Positions 51,861-64,000 of a DNA stretch of 64,000 nt are shown one piece after another (within the stretch, counting starts at the first letter, position 1; every line of letters starts with the position of its first letter). Position numbers and translations under genes: made by a program. The DNA comes from Puffinus mauretanicus (Eukaryota; Chordata; Aves; Procellariiformes; Procellariidae). A model generated the notes under the pieces. That model did no database searches. It saw only the letters and a program-made list of their open reading frames with translations, and was not told where the DNA came from. The DNA is taken from NCBI GenBank assembly GCA_023333565.1, contig JAJKFH010000948.1, positions 3,732,001-3,796,000 on the forward strand, given 5' to 3'.

Positions 51861-54800
51861 AAGTATCTCTACATTTCTACAGCTAGGAGTGCAACCTTGG
51901 TTTCCAGCTCCAACTGATTTATGTTCACTTTGCACCTCACGTGGTGTCCAACCTCTTTCCCAGGAGAAAAGATGAAAGACCACCCACCCAAGGGAGGGAA
52001 CTAGAAAAGTGGAAGCCTCCAGGAGAAACGCTTTCCAAAACAGACCAATGGGCTTAGATTAACTGTTTGTGAATTTCTAGGCAGGGAACAAGTGTGGGTA
52101 TTAACTCGAGCCCCACGCACTACACTGAGGACAAAGAGGACGCCCAATCGGAGAGAGAGAGCTTGCAAGAATCTTCTTTAGTTTTTGTGATACTTCTTGT
52201 GTATGAAGCAATATTCAAAACTCCCTTTCCATTTGAAAATCAGATGGATACTGAATGAATATGGCAAAAATCACAAATAAGTTGATTACTTTTTATATTT
52301 TTTTATTTTAAGTTGATGTTTAAGAATATAAACTTTTTACTCAAATCATTAGTAGGTTAGAAAACATGGATTGGGAATACATGCATTCCCGCTAAACATG
52401 AACATGTCTGTAAATTCTTGCAAATATAAAGAATCAGATGCAGTAAAACCAAGCCTAGCTGCTGTCACCTTCTACTGCCACCTCCCTGAGTATTCAGCCA
52501 GTGCGAGATCACAAATTTAATCTGAGTTCTCCAAAAGTGAATACTCTACCATGGCGCATATAAAGCAGTAGAATACAGATCTACGAATTCAACAATGTAT
52601 ATATAATATTCAAGCAACTCAAGAGACTGTCAAATCATTCATACTTTTTCAAGATTTTATGATGGATGTGATTCCTCAATGCTTTGAGAATAGAAGCTTT
52701 TGAATCACCTCTGGTGGTTTAAAATTCAGTGTATTTCCTCTAAATAATTTCTCCTGTTTCCATGTTTTACTCTTCAGATTTTTGCAAGACACACTACTCT
52801 TCGTGCTTAACAAAACCTTTGTCTATTACTGCTACCCAAAATCACTCATGTCAATCTGAGGAAGTGTCCCTGGTAGAACGAAGACGACAGTCATAGTATC
52901 AAGGGAAATGGATGCAATGATTTTTTTCCATCGCAGCAATACATGCAGAAAAGGGAAGACAAGCTAACTTGATTTACACCTGTGTGCTTGTATCATCTCT
53001 TCCAGTTTAAGTGACAGTGTGTTTCAAATAAATTCATGGCTTTTAAAAAAACTAGCATCCCAACAGAATTAGCAAAAATAACCTCTCTTGACAGGAGAGG
53101 ATAGACACTACCCTTTCTGAACTGCAGGACAAAGGGAAAGAAGGCAGAGCCATGTCTCAACAACTCAGAAGGTGGGAGCAGGCAGCGTGCTGCCTGGTGC
53201 TAATGAGAAGACCGAAGTGTATTAATCAGTGTTTGGAAGGCACACATAAATCATTTGTGTCCTCTCCTATCAATCTGGACACTGAAGTCATTGCAGTAAC
53301 CAGCAAGCACATATCCTGTGGACCTCGTGAATCAGAGCTGAGGAACTTGTTAAAAAGAAGAGAAACACATCTTTGATTCAGAGCTGTTAGCATTGACAAG
53401 TCAGCCTCAACTCAATGCAGTGAAAAGAGACTTGCTACAAATCCTTCTAATGCAGTATTTGTTTAATTTCTGTCACTGTGTGTCATATGAAGGATGAAAA
53501 ATTCTTCTGTTGAAATCTGAAGCTATTTAGCTACAAATGAAAGAAACTTAGGTTGCTAAACATTCTTTTCTAAACAAAGGTGCTCAGCAAAGCAACTAGG
53601 TGTATGTTTATAAAAGCAAACTTCAGCTCATAACCACACAAGCAGATATATTTTCCACTTAGTATTCCAGATAATATTCCACTTAATATTCTGCTTTCCA
53701 CCAGATTCTCAATTTCCAGAAATACAGCTAAAAAGCTATGAAACATAAAATTATTAGAAGATATTTCAACATTGGTATAAATCCAATGACATCCATTAAA
53801 TAGTCACAAGCTTCAACACGTGTGCATTACATGTATCTTTGTAAGTGAATATACTAAAATCACCATATTTTTTAAAAAACACATGCATGTCCAATCCCTT
53901 AAAATGACACATTAACGTGACAGACACATCACAGAGAAATCATAGACATATATGCACAAGCTTCCAGAACATGCCAACTTCCTTCAGGCACTTGCACTAT
54001 GCACCTGATACCATCAGGCTAAATGACAGCACACAAAGCATGTCCTTTTTTTTAATTTCTGGATGACAGATGCATTCTGAATACCCCTAAAATGTAAACA
54101 TTCTTGCTTTGGTTGTAAACCCTAGTGAGACAAAACCATCATTAACACAGCATAGAAAACATTTCTGCATCAGGTATTTTCTATGCTACTTGGTAGTTTA
54201 ATGGAAACTTTACTATCTGTCACTCGGGTGGGAGGTAGGAGTGCAGGCTGCAGACACAATCTGAAGTGAATTCCAAAGTCAAGCTGAACTGCGATTGACA
54301 GTCTGGGATGCTGGCAGATGCTTAGGATATGGTTTGTTTGCATTTCATACAGGTGTAAAATGATTTATCTTGACTTTCAGAAGTGTGTGGACAACTTTGT
54401 GTCTCATTTGCTAGAATGCCGTTGTCTTATTTTTTCTTTTTTTTTTTCCTTCTTTTTTTAATATTGTTTTGGGAAAATACCAGAATCAATTTATCTGTAA
54501 AATGCACCCTCTCAGGGCTGATTTACATCTTTCTGGTTAGACTGCTAAAAACTTATCTTCCACAAGTCCAACTCTTTTTGTCACAGCGCACTGTCAAAAT
54601 GTGTCAGCCTATAAAAAAAAGACTGTATTTTGAAAATAAATTTTTCATAACTGTCAAAAATACAAATATGTAAAGGCAATATGGGGAGAAAGATTGAATT
54701 AAAAATATTCCCAAAAGGGAATGGCTAACAAAAAACAGGCAGTCAGCAAATTCAGCTACTTACAATTTTTTTTGATAGCTATGTGCATATATGCTAAATA

Positions 54801-56784
54801 AGTGTATCACTACCTGATAGTGCAATAGATAGATGACAAAGAAAAAATTTTGCCACATACTATGCCAGACCAAAAAAACCAGGAGAACTAATCTATAAAG
54901 AAAAGGAAAGGGTTATCTATTCGAGATAAAACGTCTCATCAAATGGAGACAGAAGATGGGCTTGTAATGACAGATGTGCAGGGAGTTCAGTGAATTATAA
55001 AAGGAAATGGGAAAAAACGTCAAAAACACTACCAGCCTTTTTTGGATATTTGTCCAAGTGGTACAAAAGCAAATGAGAAAGAAGTAGGAAAGAACACAGG
55101 GAGAAGAAAGGAGAGAAACAAAAACACAGTCGTTATGGCAAAAAGCGAAGTGAGTATGTTCACCAGATTTGACCAGAGAGGAAATCCTTGCAGAAATACA
55201 AAGACAAAAATCTGGAAAAGGAGAGGAGCAAAGGATAAAGCAGAAGACTTCAGTAAATGTCATGATAGAGTACTGGCTCATATCCTGGGGAAGGAACAAT
55301 GAACTAAGGAGACTGTGCAAGACAGAAACCATGTTCTGCAAGAAAACTCAAATGATTGCTCACGTTAGCCCAGAAAGATGGCAATGTTAATGTTCACTTG
55401 TTGACATAAAGACAGCGGGAGAAAGTCACATGAACAGAACTCAAATGGGTGAAGATTCAGTACTGAAAAGAAAGGGGATTAATATATAGATTTGTGAATG
55501 TGTAATAAATATTTCTGTGGTAAGGATTTAATGCATACAAAGACATGAAATGAGGCAGAATGGAAGAAATAACCAAAAAAACATCTTAAAACCTACCAAG
55601 AGAGGTCTAAAAGCCAATGACAGACCCTAATGGAAAAATGTATTTTAAAGAAACCTGAAGAAGAAAGAAATACAGAGGAAAATTCACATGCACTCCAAAA
55701 TTCAATTCAATCCCAGTATAGAAAGACAACAGAAAAATATCAAGCCAGAAGGAAAACAAGGAAAGAACATTTGAAAAGAGGCCATTTACACTTGGCCTTC
55801 GAAGGCCATTAGTAGATTTAGTGAGAGCAATCTTGGAAGAGTGAGGATGGAAAAAGCCAAATTTTTGTTAGTCTGAAAAGGCGGGTTTCTCCTTTCACTT
55901 ACACTTCTGAACTATGTGAAAATAGATTAACTCAATCAAATAGTGTTGAACAACCAAGCCGAAAATCAAAATCTGTCTTTATTAATGGTCTGGCAACAGG
56001 CTTCAGGAAACGGGGAGTTCAAAAGGTCAAAGACCAACAACAGCAAAAAAGACATTTTCATAATTTCCACTGGTGTTAAGTATTCATCAATCATAAATAA
56101 CCACAAAAAGGATCAGAGGTCTTGAGCTAAATGAATTCATCACTGCAATACGAGTTTATTTTCTCTAGGCTTACTAGTTCTTTTAAATCAATCAGCCAAT
56201 GTGTTTGGTTCATGGAAGATAGTTATATTTGCGATACATGTCCTTCTGAAATTCAAATATTTTGAAAAACTACTGAGGAGAACTCCTGCTGCAATAAATT
56301 CTTTTAACATATAGGAACTATCAAACCACTGGAGTTGATCATCTTCAGTGTATTTTCATTGTAGATATGCCAGTTTATACTGGAGGAGGAGACGGAAATT
56401 TTGCATAAAACATACAATTTTAAAAATATCTGCTCTAATGTCTGCATAGCCAATTTTTATGGGGACCAGAATTATGAATGGAATAGTTCCTGGCATGAGT
56501 TTTTTGGGTGTGTATTTGTTTGGTTTTGAAGAAATAATTTCTGTTTTTTACTGAAAGTGTTTTTATTCCAGTTAAATTAAAAAGTATTTTTCCCCCATTT
56601 TAATGAAAGTGTTGTCCTTACGCAAGTTTTCCAGAGACAAGAAACATTAACGATCAATTCTCATTATTTTTCAGTGTCTGCTGAAATTCTGACACATATG
56701 ACTTTCGGCCTGAAAAATCTCTACTTATTATAGCTGTTGATGAAAGGAGAAAATCAGTACTGAAATTCAAAGGCAAATTTTCAC

Positions 56785-56852
56785 CAAGATCTGCAGAACT
56801 TCTCTAAAGTCAAAGGAGTTGCTCTGATTTACTCAAGTTCAGGGAACTGGCT
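56785..56852. repeat. Degenerate foldback-family relic
   Basis: cttctctaaagtcaaaggag followed by ttgctctgatttactcaagt matches the layout TGAAGTCAATGGAGTTACNCTGATTTAC that I recall from ancient sauropsid repeats. A second possible remnant, ccctttgaagtctatggtaa, lies about 80 bp on (from 56929). Non-coding. Confidence 0.45.
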
Positions 56853-57222
56853 TCTAGCTCCAGCCCCTATGTTCCAATTCCCACACAAATACTTTGTTAA
56901 TTTAGAATGAAGTTGTGCAACTACTTCGCCCTTTGAAGTCTATGGTAACTGTAGGTGTTTAGCTAAAGGGAGACAAATAAAATCATCCAACTGTCAAAGC
57001 AAATTTTCAAAAAGGAAGCTTTACACTTTTTAATGATAAAACACTGCCAAAAATACTACTGAAAAACAATGCAACCTCTGAAGTTTTTAGAACTTAAATT
57101 AGAAGAACAAATCAGCTTTTGAACTCTGAAATTAGTGCAAATCTTAACACAAATCCTAATTACAAAGTCACTTAAGAGGATTCTAGCAACATGAATCAGA
57201 AGTCAACAGCCAGAAGTTTTAC

Positions 57223-57410
57223 TGTTTCAATTAGCTCTTCAGATGTCTGGATGTGCACACGTGTGTGTATATAACCTGTGTGTGTACATACATGTATCTA
57301 CACACAAACACAGGTATGTATACACACACACAAAATTTATTACTTCAATTAGCTTTTAGACGTCTGTATGCACATTTGTGCATGTACGTACACATACTTA
57401 CACACACTGA
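57223..57410. repeat. Diverged 118-bp tandem duplication rich in TG/CA
   Basis: ttcaattagctcttcagatg at 57226 and ttcaattagcttttagacgt at 57344 start two copies of one unit about 118 bp apart. Each continues into alternating purine-pyrimidine TG/CA/TATG sequence. The copies differ by substitutions and indels, so the duplication is not recent. Confidence 0.7.
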
Positions 57411-58289
57411 GTACAACAGGCTGAGCCTGAAACCCTAACGGGTGGCCTATGCAAGCCCCCAAACTGTATCTGCAGCTTCCATGCTGAGAATTTCTGGTGG
57501 CAAGTAACGGCACTGAAGCAGGCCAGTCCCTTAAGCTTGCTGCAGAAGATAAAAACAAAAGACAAACTCACACACATTGTGCTCATAGCTTGATGCTCAG
57601 GTATTGATGTCAACCAACCATTTTGAACTGTAACAGCTGAATATTTAGTCCCAGATCAACATCAGTGGTCAGGAGTACAGGGGTGAAGAGAAGGTTTAGA
57701 GGAAACACTCTGCTGCTGTACAATGGATAGAGCGCATCCAGGTATCGTACATATCCATCTTCTGTTTCATAATACCTACAGATCAATACCTACAGAAATT
57801 AAGCTCGTCCCATTAAAGGAGATGAACAATTTGGATAGAAAATACATATGCTTATACTCCGAAGAAGTCACAAGTAAATTATTTTCAGGATCTGCATCTT
57901 GCAAGAGCATGAAATTCATATCCAAGCTTCCTCTCCATCCTGGAGGATTCTCCAAAGGCTATCCTCTTTGGAGAATAATCAGTATCCTGAACATACTGGC
58001 AAAAGTAACACAAGTTCAATAAACCAGGCACAGAACAGGTTAAGAATAAAGAAGTAGACCCCCCCTTTGAATTTTCTTAGAATTATATTCCAACATTACT
58101 TCAAACATCCTTGGCCTGTTATTTTTCTCCTATTATGAGCACTCATTATTATCCTTTTAACTCTGACTTTATCTAGGCCAGCCCACCTTCTAAATAAAAG
58201 TGAAGCAAGAATATAGGATACTGCAAAGTGACTGGAAGTACAGCTGTGCTGGAGCCCAAGCTACTTCAGCCTTTTCCCACTTTTTTTTT

Positions 58290-58337
58290 AATATATATAT
58301 ACACATATATATATATGTTTGTGTGTATATATATATA
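58290..58337. repeat. (TA)n/(TG)n low-complexity tract
   Basis: A run of alternating TA with short ACACAT and TTTGTGTG interruptions, next to a T9 run. It is typical microsatellite sequence in an intron. Confidence 0.9.
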
Positions 58338-59116
58338 AAATTTCATATTTTTATCTTCCTTTGCAGTATATTATAGCCAACTAAGTTTCTGCAAGTCTAA
58401 AAATTCAGTACTATATCCTTAGGACACCAGAGCTTGACTTGTGAATGTTTGTTATTCCTAAGACACTAATTTTCCCACTATGTATAGCCTTGTTTCCTTT
58501 GTGAATTTAGTGTGAAATACTAAGAAATCACAGCTCTCCGATCTGTTTATTCCCACTGATTGGAGTATTCCAGTCCATTGGAGTGCAGTCCCCACTGAGG
58601 AGCTGCGGCAGAAATTTTTCAAGATCAGTCCAAAATTTAACTGACACTGAAGTTAAAAACTGTGGAAATAGATGCGACATATACCTATAGTTGGATGTTC
58701 ACTGGCAGAATTACATCTTAAACAGGGCAAGCAGTGCTGAGAATTCTGCTTACTTCTTTGGGTATGCAGGGCTTCAGATAACAATAAAAAAGCTGCTTCT
58801 GCAACAGATTATTGGTCGGTGAAAGCCACTCCCTTCCTTTGCCACTGTTTGCAATTCATCTTCTACAAGACTTAACATGTTTACTTTGGGGTTTTCTGCT
58901 TCCCCACTGAGAAAATGCTCAATAAATTAAGCAACTTCAAGGGGTTTATCTGTGTCAACTGTCCATCAAAAAGGAACGGCGGTCTTAAGTTTTTAAAGAT
59001 GACAGTGAAAGTGTCAGAAGATCTCTGTCCATGCAAAAAAGAACCCGAAGTAGCACAAGAAAGAATGATTTTAAAATGGCCTAGTGTAGATAATGGCTAA
59101 CAACTCATAAAGGACA

Positions 59117-59160
59117 TGGTCCAAAGCCAGTTGAAATCAGCAGGAATTTTTCCACTGGTT
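59117..59160. repeat. Degenerate foldback-family relic
   Basis: atggtccaaagccagttgaa followed by atcagcaggaatttttccac and tggtt resembles GGTCCAAAGCCCATTGAAGTCAATGG...TTCCATTG, the same palindromic family as at 5422-5486. It is decayed, with only partial self-complementarity. Confidence 0.4.
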
Positions 59161-62100
59161 CTAGTAAGTTCTGCATCAAGTCTCCGACGGTCACTCTAAC
59201 TTTACGATGCCAAAAGACACTAATGCTCTAAACTATACTGCCGCTGTCATTTCTCCAGGAAATCTTTTTCTTCAGTATACTTTCCAACTCAATGAAAATC
59301 ATAACAACGCCAGCACAGAAAGCATAGGTCTGATTTTTTAAACATAAAATTTGGCTCCACATACCCATACTTTAGCCTCTACTGCTAAAGAAAGGAAGAA
59401 AGTAAAGCATCTTCAACAAAACACACGTGACTCAGATCACAACCAATAGGCAAGGAGTTGTTTTAAAAGCGTGATCAAAACACAAGTTAAAAACCAAAAT
59501 CCAAAAACCCCACGCATGATCAGATACCCTGATGTATAGCCTAGTTGTGTAACTATTTGGCAAGGGTTTAGAAAACCAAAACGTACCCCCCCAGATGATG
59601 TTAAACAGCATTTGAACACATCTACAAAGCTAACAGGCCCTACGCTACTTTCATCCTCAGCATGATGCTTTCTTTTGATATAGTATTCAGCCACAGGAAA
59701 TTAAAAGTAGAACAATATATTAAGACAGTTCACAATCCAAAGCAAAAACATTAAGAACTCTCCAAGTGCTGCTTTTCCATAGATAGAGAATAAAGTGTTT
59801 TCTTTCTTAATTCAAAACAGGTTGCATAGAATATTTTCTCCCGAAGCCCCTCTTTTTTTTTTTCTTTTGGGGGGAAGGAAGATGTCACAACTTTGGAAAG
59901 GCAAGTTGCTTTTAATTAAATACTAGTTAATGACTTTGACTGACTTGTACAATTGCCAGTATTTTTAGTTAATACTGTCTTCCTGACCTGTAACCCTTAA
60001 ACTAGAACAAGGACCTTGTTTAACGTTTGTTAAATTTAGACAGCACCACTATCCGCTATTACCCCCCTCCCACCACTGCTGCACTAATCTCCCATGCCAG
60101 CTGCTCAAATGTTTACATTTTAAGGGCTTTCTCTGTTTGTGCAGAAATGGTCTCTGCACAGTATCTCTCATCTGTACATTTGCCAGATTCAAGGCAAGAA
60201 AAGCCTCACTGCTGGAATTCTTGATTAATAAATAGTCTTGTTTCTTCTTCTCTTTCCCCTTCTGTCAAATCCATTGCCATTAGGTTTTTACAAGGCAAAC
60301 CTCCACAGTGCACTTTACTGGCCTGACTCTTGTCCTATGCAAACAACTGTAAATCAGAACAAGCTTCATTTAGAGTCAATGAAATCACACCTTCTCTGTG
60401 CTGAAACTGGGAGATCAAAATCAGGATGTGTACCTGAGCATTCACTGGGATGGAAAGAAAAAAATGTTACAATCAGAGGAGGGGATGTAGGGGAAACACT
60501 AAAATCATAAATCCACCAGTAATCTCTCCATCTCGCTATGTCAGTATACTTCAGAGAGTGCCTACGCAGCTCATGTCCTAGACATCGGTTGCACCTGGCT
60601 CTCTCACCAGGTCACCAAGGTTCTGAACCAGCAAAACACTTAAACAGGTGCTTGGTATAACACTGAAAAAGTCAGTGGGTCTGACTTCTATGCCTACAGC
60701 TACTCACCTATTTAAGAACTCCGCAGTGCTATGTCTTCCTGTTTGCCTTGATCTGCTTTCTCTTCCAGCTGACCATTTATAAAACCAGAAATACTTTCCT
60801 TAGTTTCCCCAAGTATTTTGAGATCTGCTTAAAAGTGTAAATGATATTTAAAAAAAAAAAAACAACTAAGAAAATGGATCTGACTGAAGGTATTACTACT
60901 TCATGCTGTTGTAAAAGCCTTTAAAAAGACTGATCACTATTTGTCACACTCTTTCCCCTCTTCAGCTTGCATCCCAAAATGCTGATGAGAATTCAAATGA
61001 AATATTAAACACTGGAGAGTAAGAGAAAAAGCAATGTCTGAAATTATTTGTAATCATTTCTGCTAAGCTCAAAGGGGAAGATCAGTATTGGAGCTGCACG
61101 TAAAAGACCAATAAAACCTAATTCAACAGTTGTTAATTAAAAAAGAAGAATGTGAAACAGCTACACAGGCTATAGGCATTAGAAGGTCTTTTCTTAGTGA
61201 TGAACAATTGAGCAGCACACACAGTACTTAGTGCTATATGGTCTTTGCTTCATACACACAACTCCTCTTTGAATGAAAGGGAGACCTGTAAGGCCCGCTA
61301 AGCCTCATGTAGGTCTGACTTTGCATGAGAGAACTAAGCCATAAAGTTCACTTAGGAAAACTTCTCCATCAAAGTAAAATGCATTGTGTCCTGTCAGCAA
61401 ATGTTGTTTTGCAAATCCTCCCTCACCTGCCATAAGATGTTATTGAGACATATGGTTTCACACGCTACCAAGCAGCTCAGTTTTGCCAACGAACAATAAT
61501 GCACAGAACAAATACATGTGGAAATCATGAGATCATCTAATTAAAAGAAATGTTATTGTTTGCCACTACTTTTAATAAAATCGAGTCTTCACTGTCCACA
61601 GAAAAGGCTGGAAAAGAACCAAATCCTATTAGTGTTCATGCCTCAGAAATTGTTTGCAAAAGAAAAGAAATTATACCTTAACCGGTGTTGAAAATCTTCA
61701 CTGTATCTAGAATCTACATATGCTAATAGGATATTTTAGACTAATATAATAAATCTGTGGTTACATGTGATTCAGATTATGCCACTACAAAAACAGGTGT
61801 TACTCTCTGAAAAAAATTTCCATTGTATATTAGAAATACAGAGTCGATGACATACAATTAGCCATTTCTGATTTCATCTAGTAAAGGGCATTGGCATAAA
61901 TAACACACTAATCCCTTCATTACAGTAGTTACATTTGGAAAGCTTTACAAGAAATATTTTGGATATCCATCATTAAATCAAACAGAAATATACTTTACAG
62001 TGGACTTAATAATTCCCTGACTCATTCCCAGACCGTCCCAAACTTAAACACAAAAAGCATTTTATGTACGCAGAAATATGTGAAAGACTTTTTTAAGGAA

Positions 62101-63029
62101 CTACATCTCTGCTTATCCAATTGCAGAAAAGCCCGATCCTGGGATAAACTTTTCTTTAAAGGTGGTATTTTCCACACCACTGCATGCTTGCCAGTTACAC
62201 TAAGAACAATATGCTGAATAAATTATGACCGAATATGAATTACAAGGCTATTATACACTATTAAGGGGCTCTGGTAATATTAAATACCAAGGAAGCAAAG
62301 CCTGAGCGGTTGAGATGTCACTAGAAAAATCTCAAATGGAATTTAAGTTTGTCTTTGTTTTTTTTTTAATGTCCTTTTATTAATGCAAATTAAAAGCCAT
62401 TGGTCTTATTAGCTGCTGCTTTATTCTATTTTTTCCAGTGAGTTAACTTCAGAACTTTTCAGTGAAATCAGTAACAAAAGATGAATCAGACATAAAAGGA
62501 TTTGGGTGGTTAAGGGTGTGTCACCAGGTCTTAATTAAACATCCGAGGGAGATATCTGAGCCAACTTACTCCAGACCAACTGGGTACATCCACAGTATAG
62601 AGAACGATGCCATGCAGCCCAGGTCTGGAAGCCGAATTGCCTCACATTAACCTAACTTACCGTGCTCCAGTTAGGTTGGGCCTCCCTAACTTACACCACT
62701 TTGTGCTTTCCCTTCAATAAGCCTGACACATACCTTCTGATGTGCTTCTCCCATTTTGGTGCCTGAATTCTGCTTCTGGGCGTGCTGAGCATGAAAACTG
62801 CTGAGAAACTATGCTTCTAACCTCCTGCCCAAACTCCATCAAGGTCCATAAAATTGGCAAATTTCTCCATCTTCATCAGCCAAGGGGCTTGATCCTATAG
62901 GTGCGCTTAAAGCACAACTAAGAAACCTCCACAAAAACTCCACAAAAAACTGCTAGAAGAGGCAGCTATGGTACTTCTCTCCTGTCTTGTCCTCCCCCCT
63001 GCTCTAAGTTCAATGATTCATAAGAATAC

Positions 63030-63560
63030 TGTAAACCCAGGTTCAAAACCTTCTTCTAGTTGGGAAAAAACAATTTCCCCCTTTCGTGAGCAGAGTGATT
63101 ATTCTCTGTTCAAGAACATGAATATGAGTTTAGCTAGAAAGAGACTGAGATTAGGGCACCCATCCCGGCAGGGAGCAACAGCCATTTGGCTCCTCCAGTT
63201 CTAATTTCAGTCACTACTTATTTGCTGGACCTAACATCTGCTTAGCATAAAACATAGAAAAACATCTCTGGCGCTGGCACTGGAACCCAGAGCTGCCACC
63301 GCACTTAAGTTCTTTCGTTACTGGTCTGAATAGTTAAGCTTGCTCTTGCTCTCTCTTTCTGAGTCACTGAATATTTGGGGCATTTTTACAAAAGGGCGCT
63401 TCCCACATCAAGAATACCTGACAGCTTTGTTCCAGGCATTCTCCAGTCCAGCAAGTATTTTGATTTTCTTTGCAAAGGAGGAAATAATTCCTTCAATAAT
63501 GGTCCTGAGAGAGATAGAAGACTGGCTGGTATCTCTAAAGGCAGAGAAGGGAACTGAACT
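63030..63560. repeat. Possible ancient inverted-repeat element
   Basis: Contains aacccaggttcaaaaccttc, then gattagggcacccatcccgg with cagggag, and later gcactggaacccagagctgc with accgcacttaagttc. These modules in opposite orientation look like the two arms of an old sauropsid repeat ('gcactcacctgggaggtggga' and its complement). The tail (ctcttgctctctctttctga, then gtcactgaatattt) fits the same memory. It is strongly decayed. Neither class nor ends can be fixed from sequence alone. Confidence 0.35.
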
Positions 63561-64000
63561 TAGTGCTCTCACATTTTGTCTAACAGTGGTAGGTGGTAAG
63601 CTTTTACAGTAAAAGCTTTAAATACCTACATCTAGGAGCTGACTCAAGGTTTCCATCCTGAGCACAGGCAGTTAGCAAACACAGAAGATGGGCAGAGTTT
63701 AATATGCAGCTCCTGCTGTGCAGATTTCAGTGGCTTCAAAATTTTGGAAATCTGACTCTGGGATGCTTAGATCCAGTGTCCAACAGGAGCCCACACTGCT
63801 AGGTATTTAAAACAGGCACTGCCAGGCACAGTTGTGCCCAGTTCCTTTTGTAGATATGGCTCTACTCAAGCCCTTTCGATTCAACTGGATCCATTTCTCT
63901 CTGTTCATCTCAGAACATTTCTTGAGAATATTTCCTTAAAAATGTCCTGCGAAAACCACTGCAGGAACTGAAGTTTCCGAGTTGTCTTTTTAAAAGCAAC

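Larger units (their letters stand above)
46243..64000 (-). other. COBL: COBL intron (upstream of exon 46048-46242), incomplete
   Basis: Intron whose donor exon lies beyond the window. I looked for the preceding phase-0 exon (in Cobl a basic Lys/Phe-rich segment) and found none. It contains an old CR1 tail (51640-51860), an A/G-rich stretch (about 55040-55800), foldback relics (56785-56852 and 59117-59160), a duplicated TG/CA block (57223-57410), a (TA)n tract (58290-58337), a 15-bp-period duplication of aatacctacagatc (57771-57797) and a decayed repeat near 63030-63560. The rest is unassigned AT-rich sequence. Confidence 0.75.

Noticed and set aside
54913..55341. 142-codon minus-strand frame rich in Phe, Ser and Leu
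   Set aside because: It mirrors a purine-rich plus-strand tract, has no known motif and lacks splice or start context. Composition explains it.
59437..59694. 85-codon minus-strand frame as a possible earlier COBL exon
   Set aside because: It has no acceptor/donor pair in the required phase and no similarity to the expected Lys/Phe-rich segment.
1..64000. A previously undescribed gene system, CRISPR array, tRNA or rRNA gene
   Set aside because: I saw no spaced direct repeats with unique spacers, no cloverleaf or rRNA core sequences and no gene cluster. The window is mostly introns of one known gene.

Overview
The window is vertebrate, almost certainly avian, genomic DNA: AT-rich, with no prokaryote-style gene packing, and littered with CR1 LINE retrotransposons whose 3' ends carry the bird-type octamer-like tail. 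I name no species. The younger CR1 copies look like those common in birds, and an older CR1 layer resembles copies shared with other sauropsids.

The only cellular gene I can support is COBL (cordon-bleu WH2 repeat protein, an actin nucleator), transcribed on the minus strand. Three consecutive internal coding exons are visible in transcription order: 46048-46242 (65 codons, first KKRRAP motif), 22876-23014 (second KKRRAP motif) and 19478-19648 (polyproline stretch). Their splice phases fit exactly (0/0, 0/1, 1/1), every boundary is AG/GT, and the joined frame has no stop. The gene extends beyond both ends of the window. The upstream exons (ubiquitin-fold-like N terminus) lie beyond 64000. The large C-terminal exons with the WH2 domains lie below position 1. 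Everything else is intron: more than 19.4 kb, 3.2 kb, 23.0 kb and more than 17.7 kb.

Layout: 1-19477 is intron with an old CR1 (602-1340), a foldback relic (5422-5486), an AT-rich palindrome (about 7560-7690), a CTCF-like site (11293-11306) and a younger 1.2-kb CR1 with a broken reverse transcriptase (17754-18998). Exon 19478-19648 is followed by a 3.2-kb intron with another CR1 (19780-20072). Exon 22876-23014 and the 23-kb intron follow, with a CR1 tail (31733), an ancient 1.3-kb CR1 (36080-37350) and a double hairpin (38399-38456). After exon 46048-46242 comes intron with an old CR1 tail (about 51640-51860), a 118-bp duplicated TG/CA-rich block (57223-57410) and a degenerate repeat (about 63030-63560).

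No RNA genes, CRISPR arrays, operons or novel gene system are visible. The most interesting points are the exon architecture (two frame-neutral exons, one flanked closely by same-orientation CR1s), the uniform sense orientation of all recognised CR1s, and a scatter of decayed foldback relics sharing a core like CCATTGACTTC.
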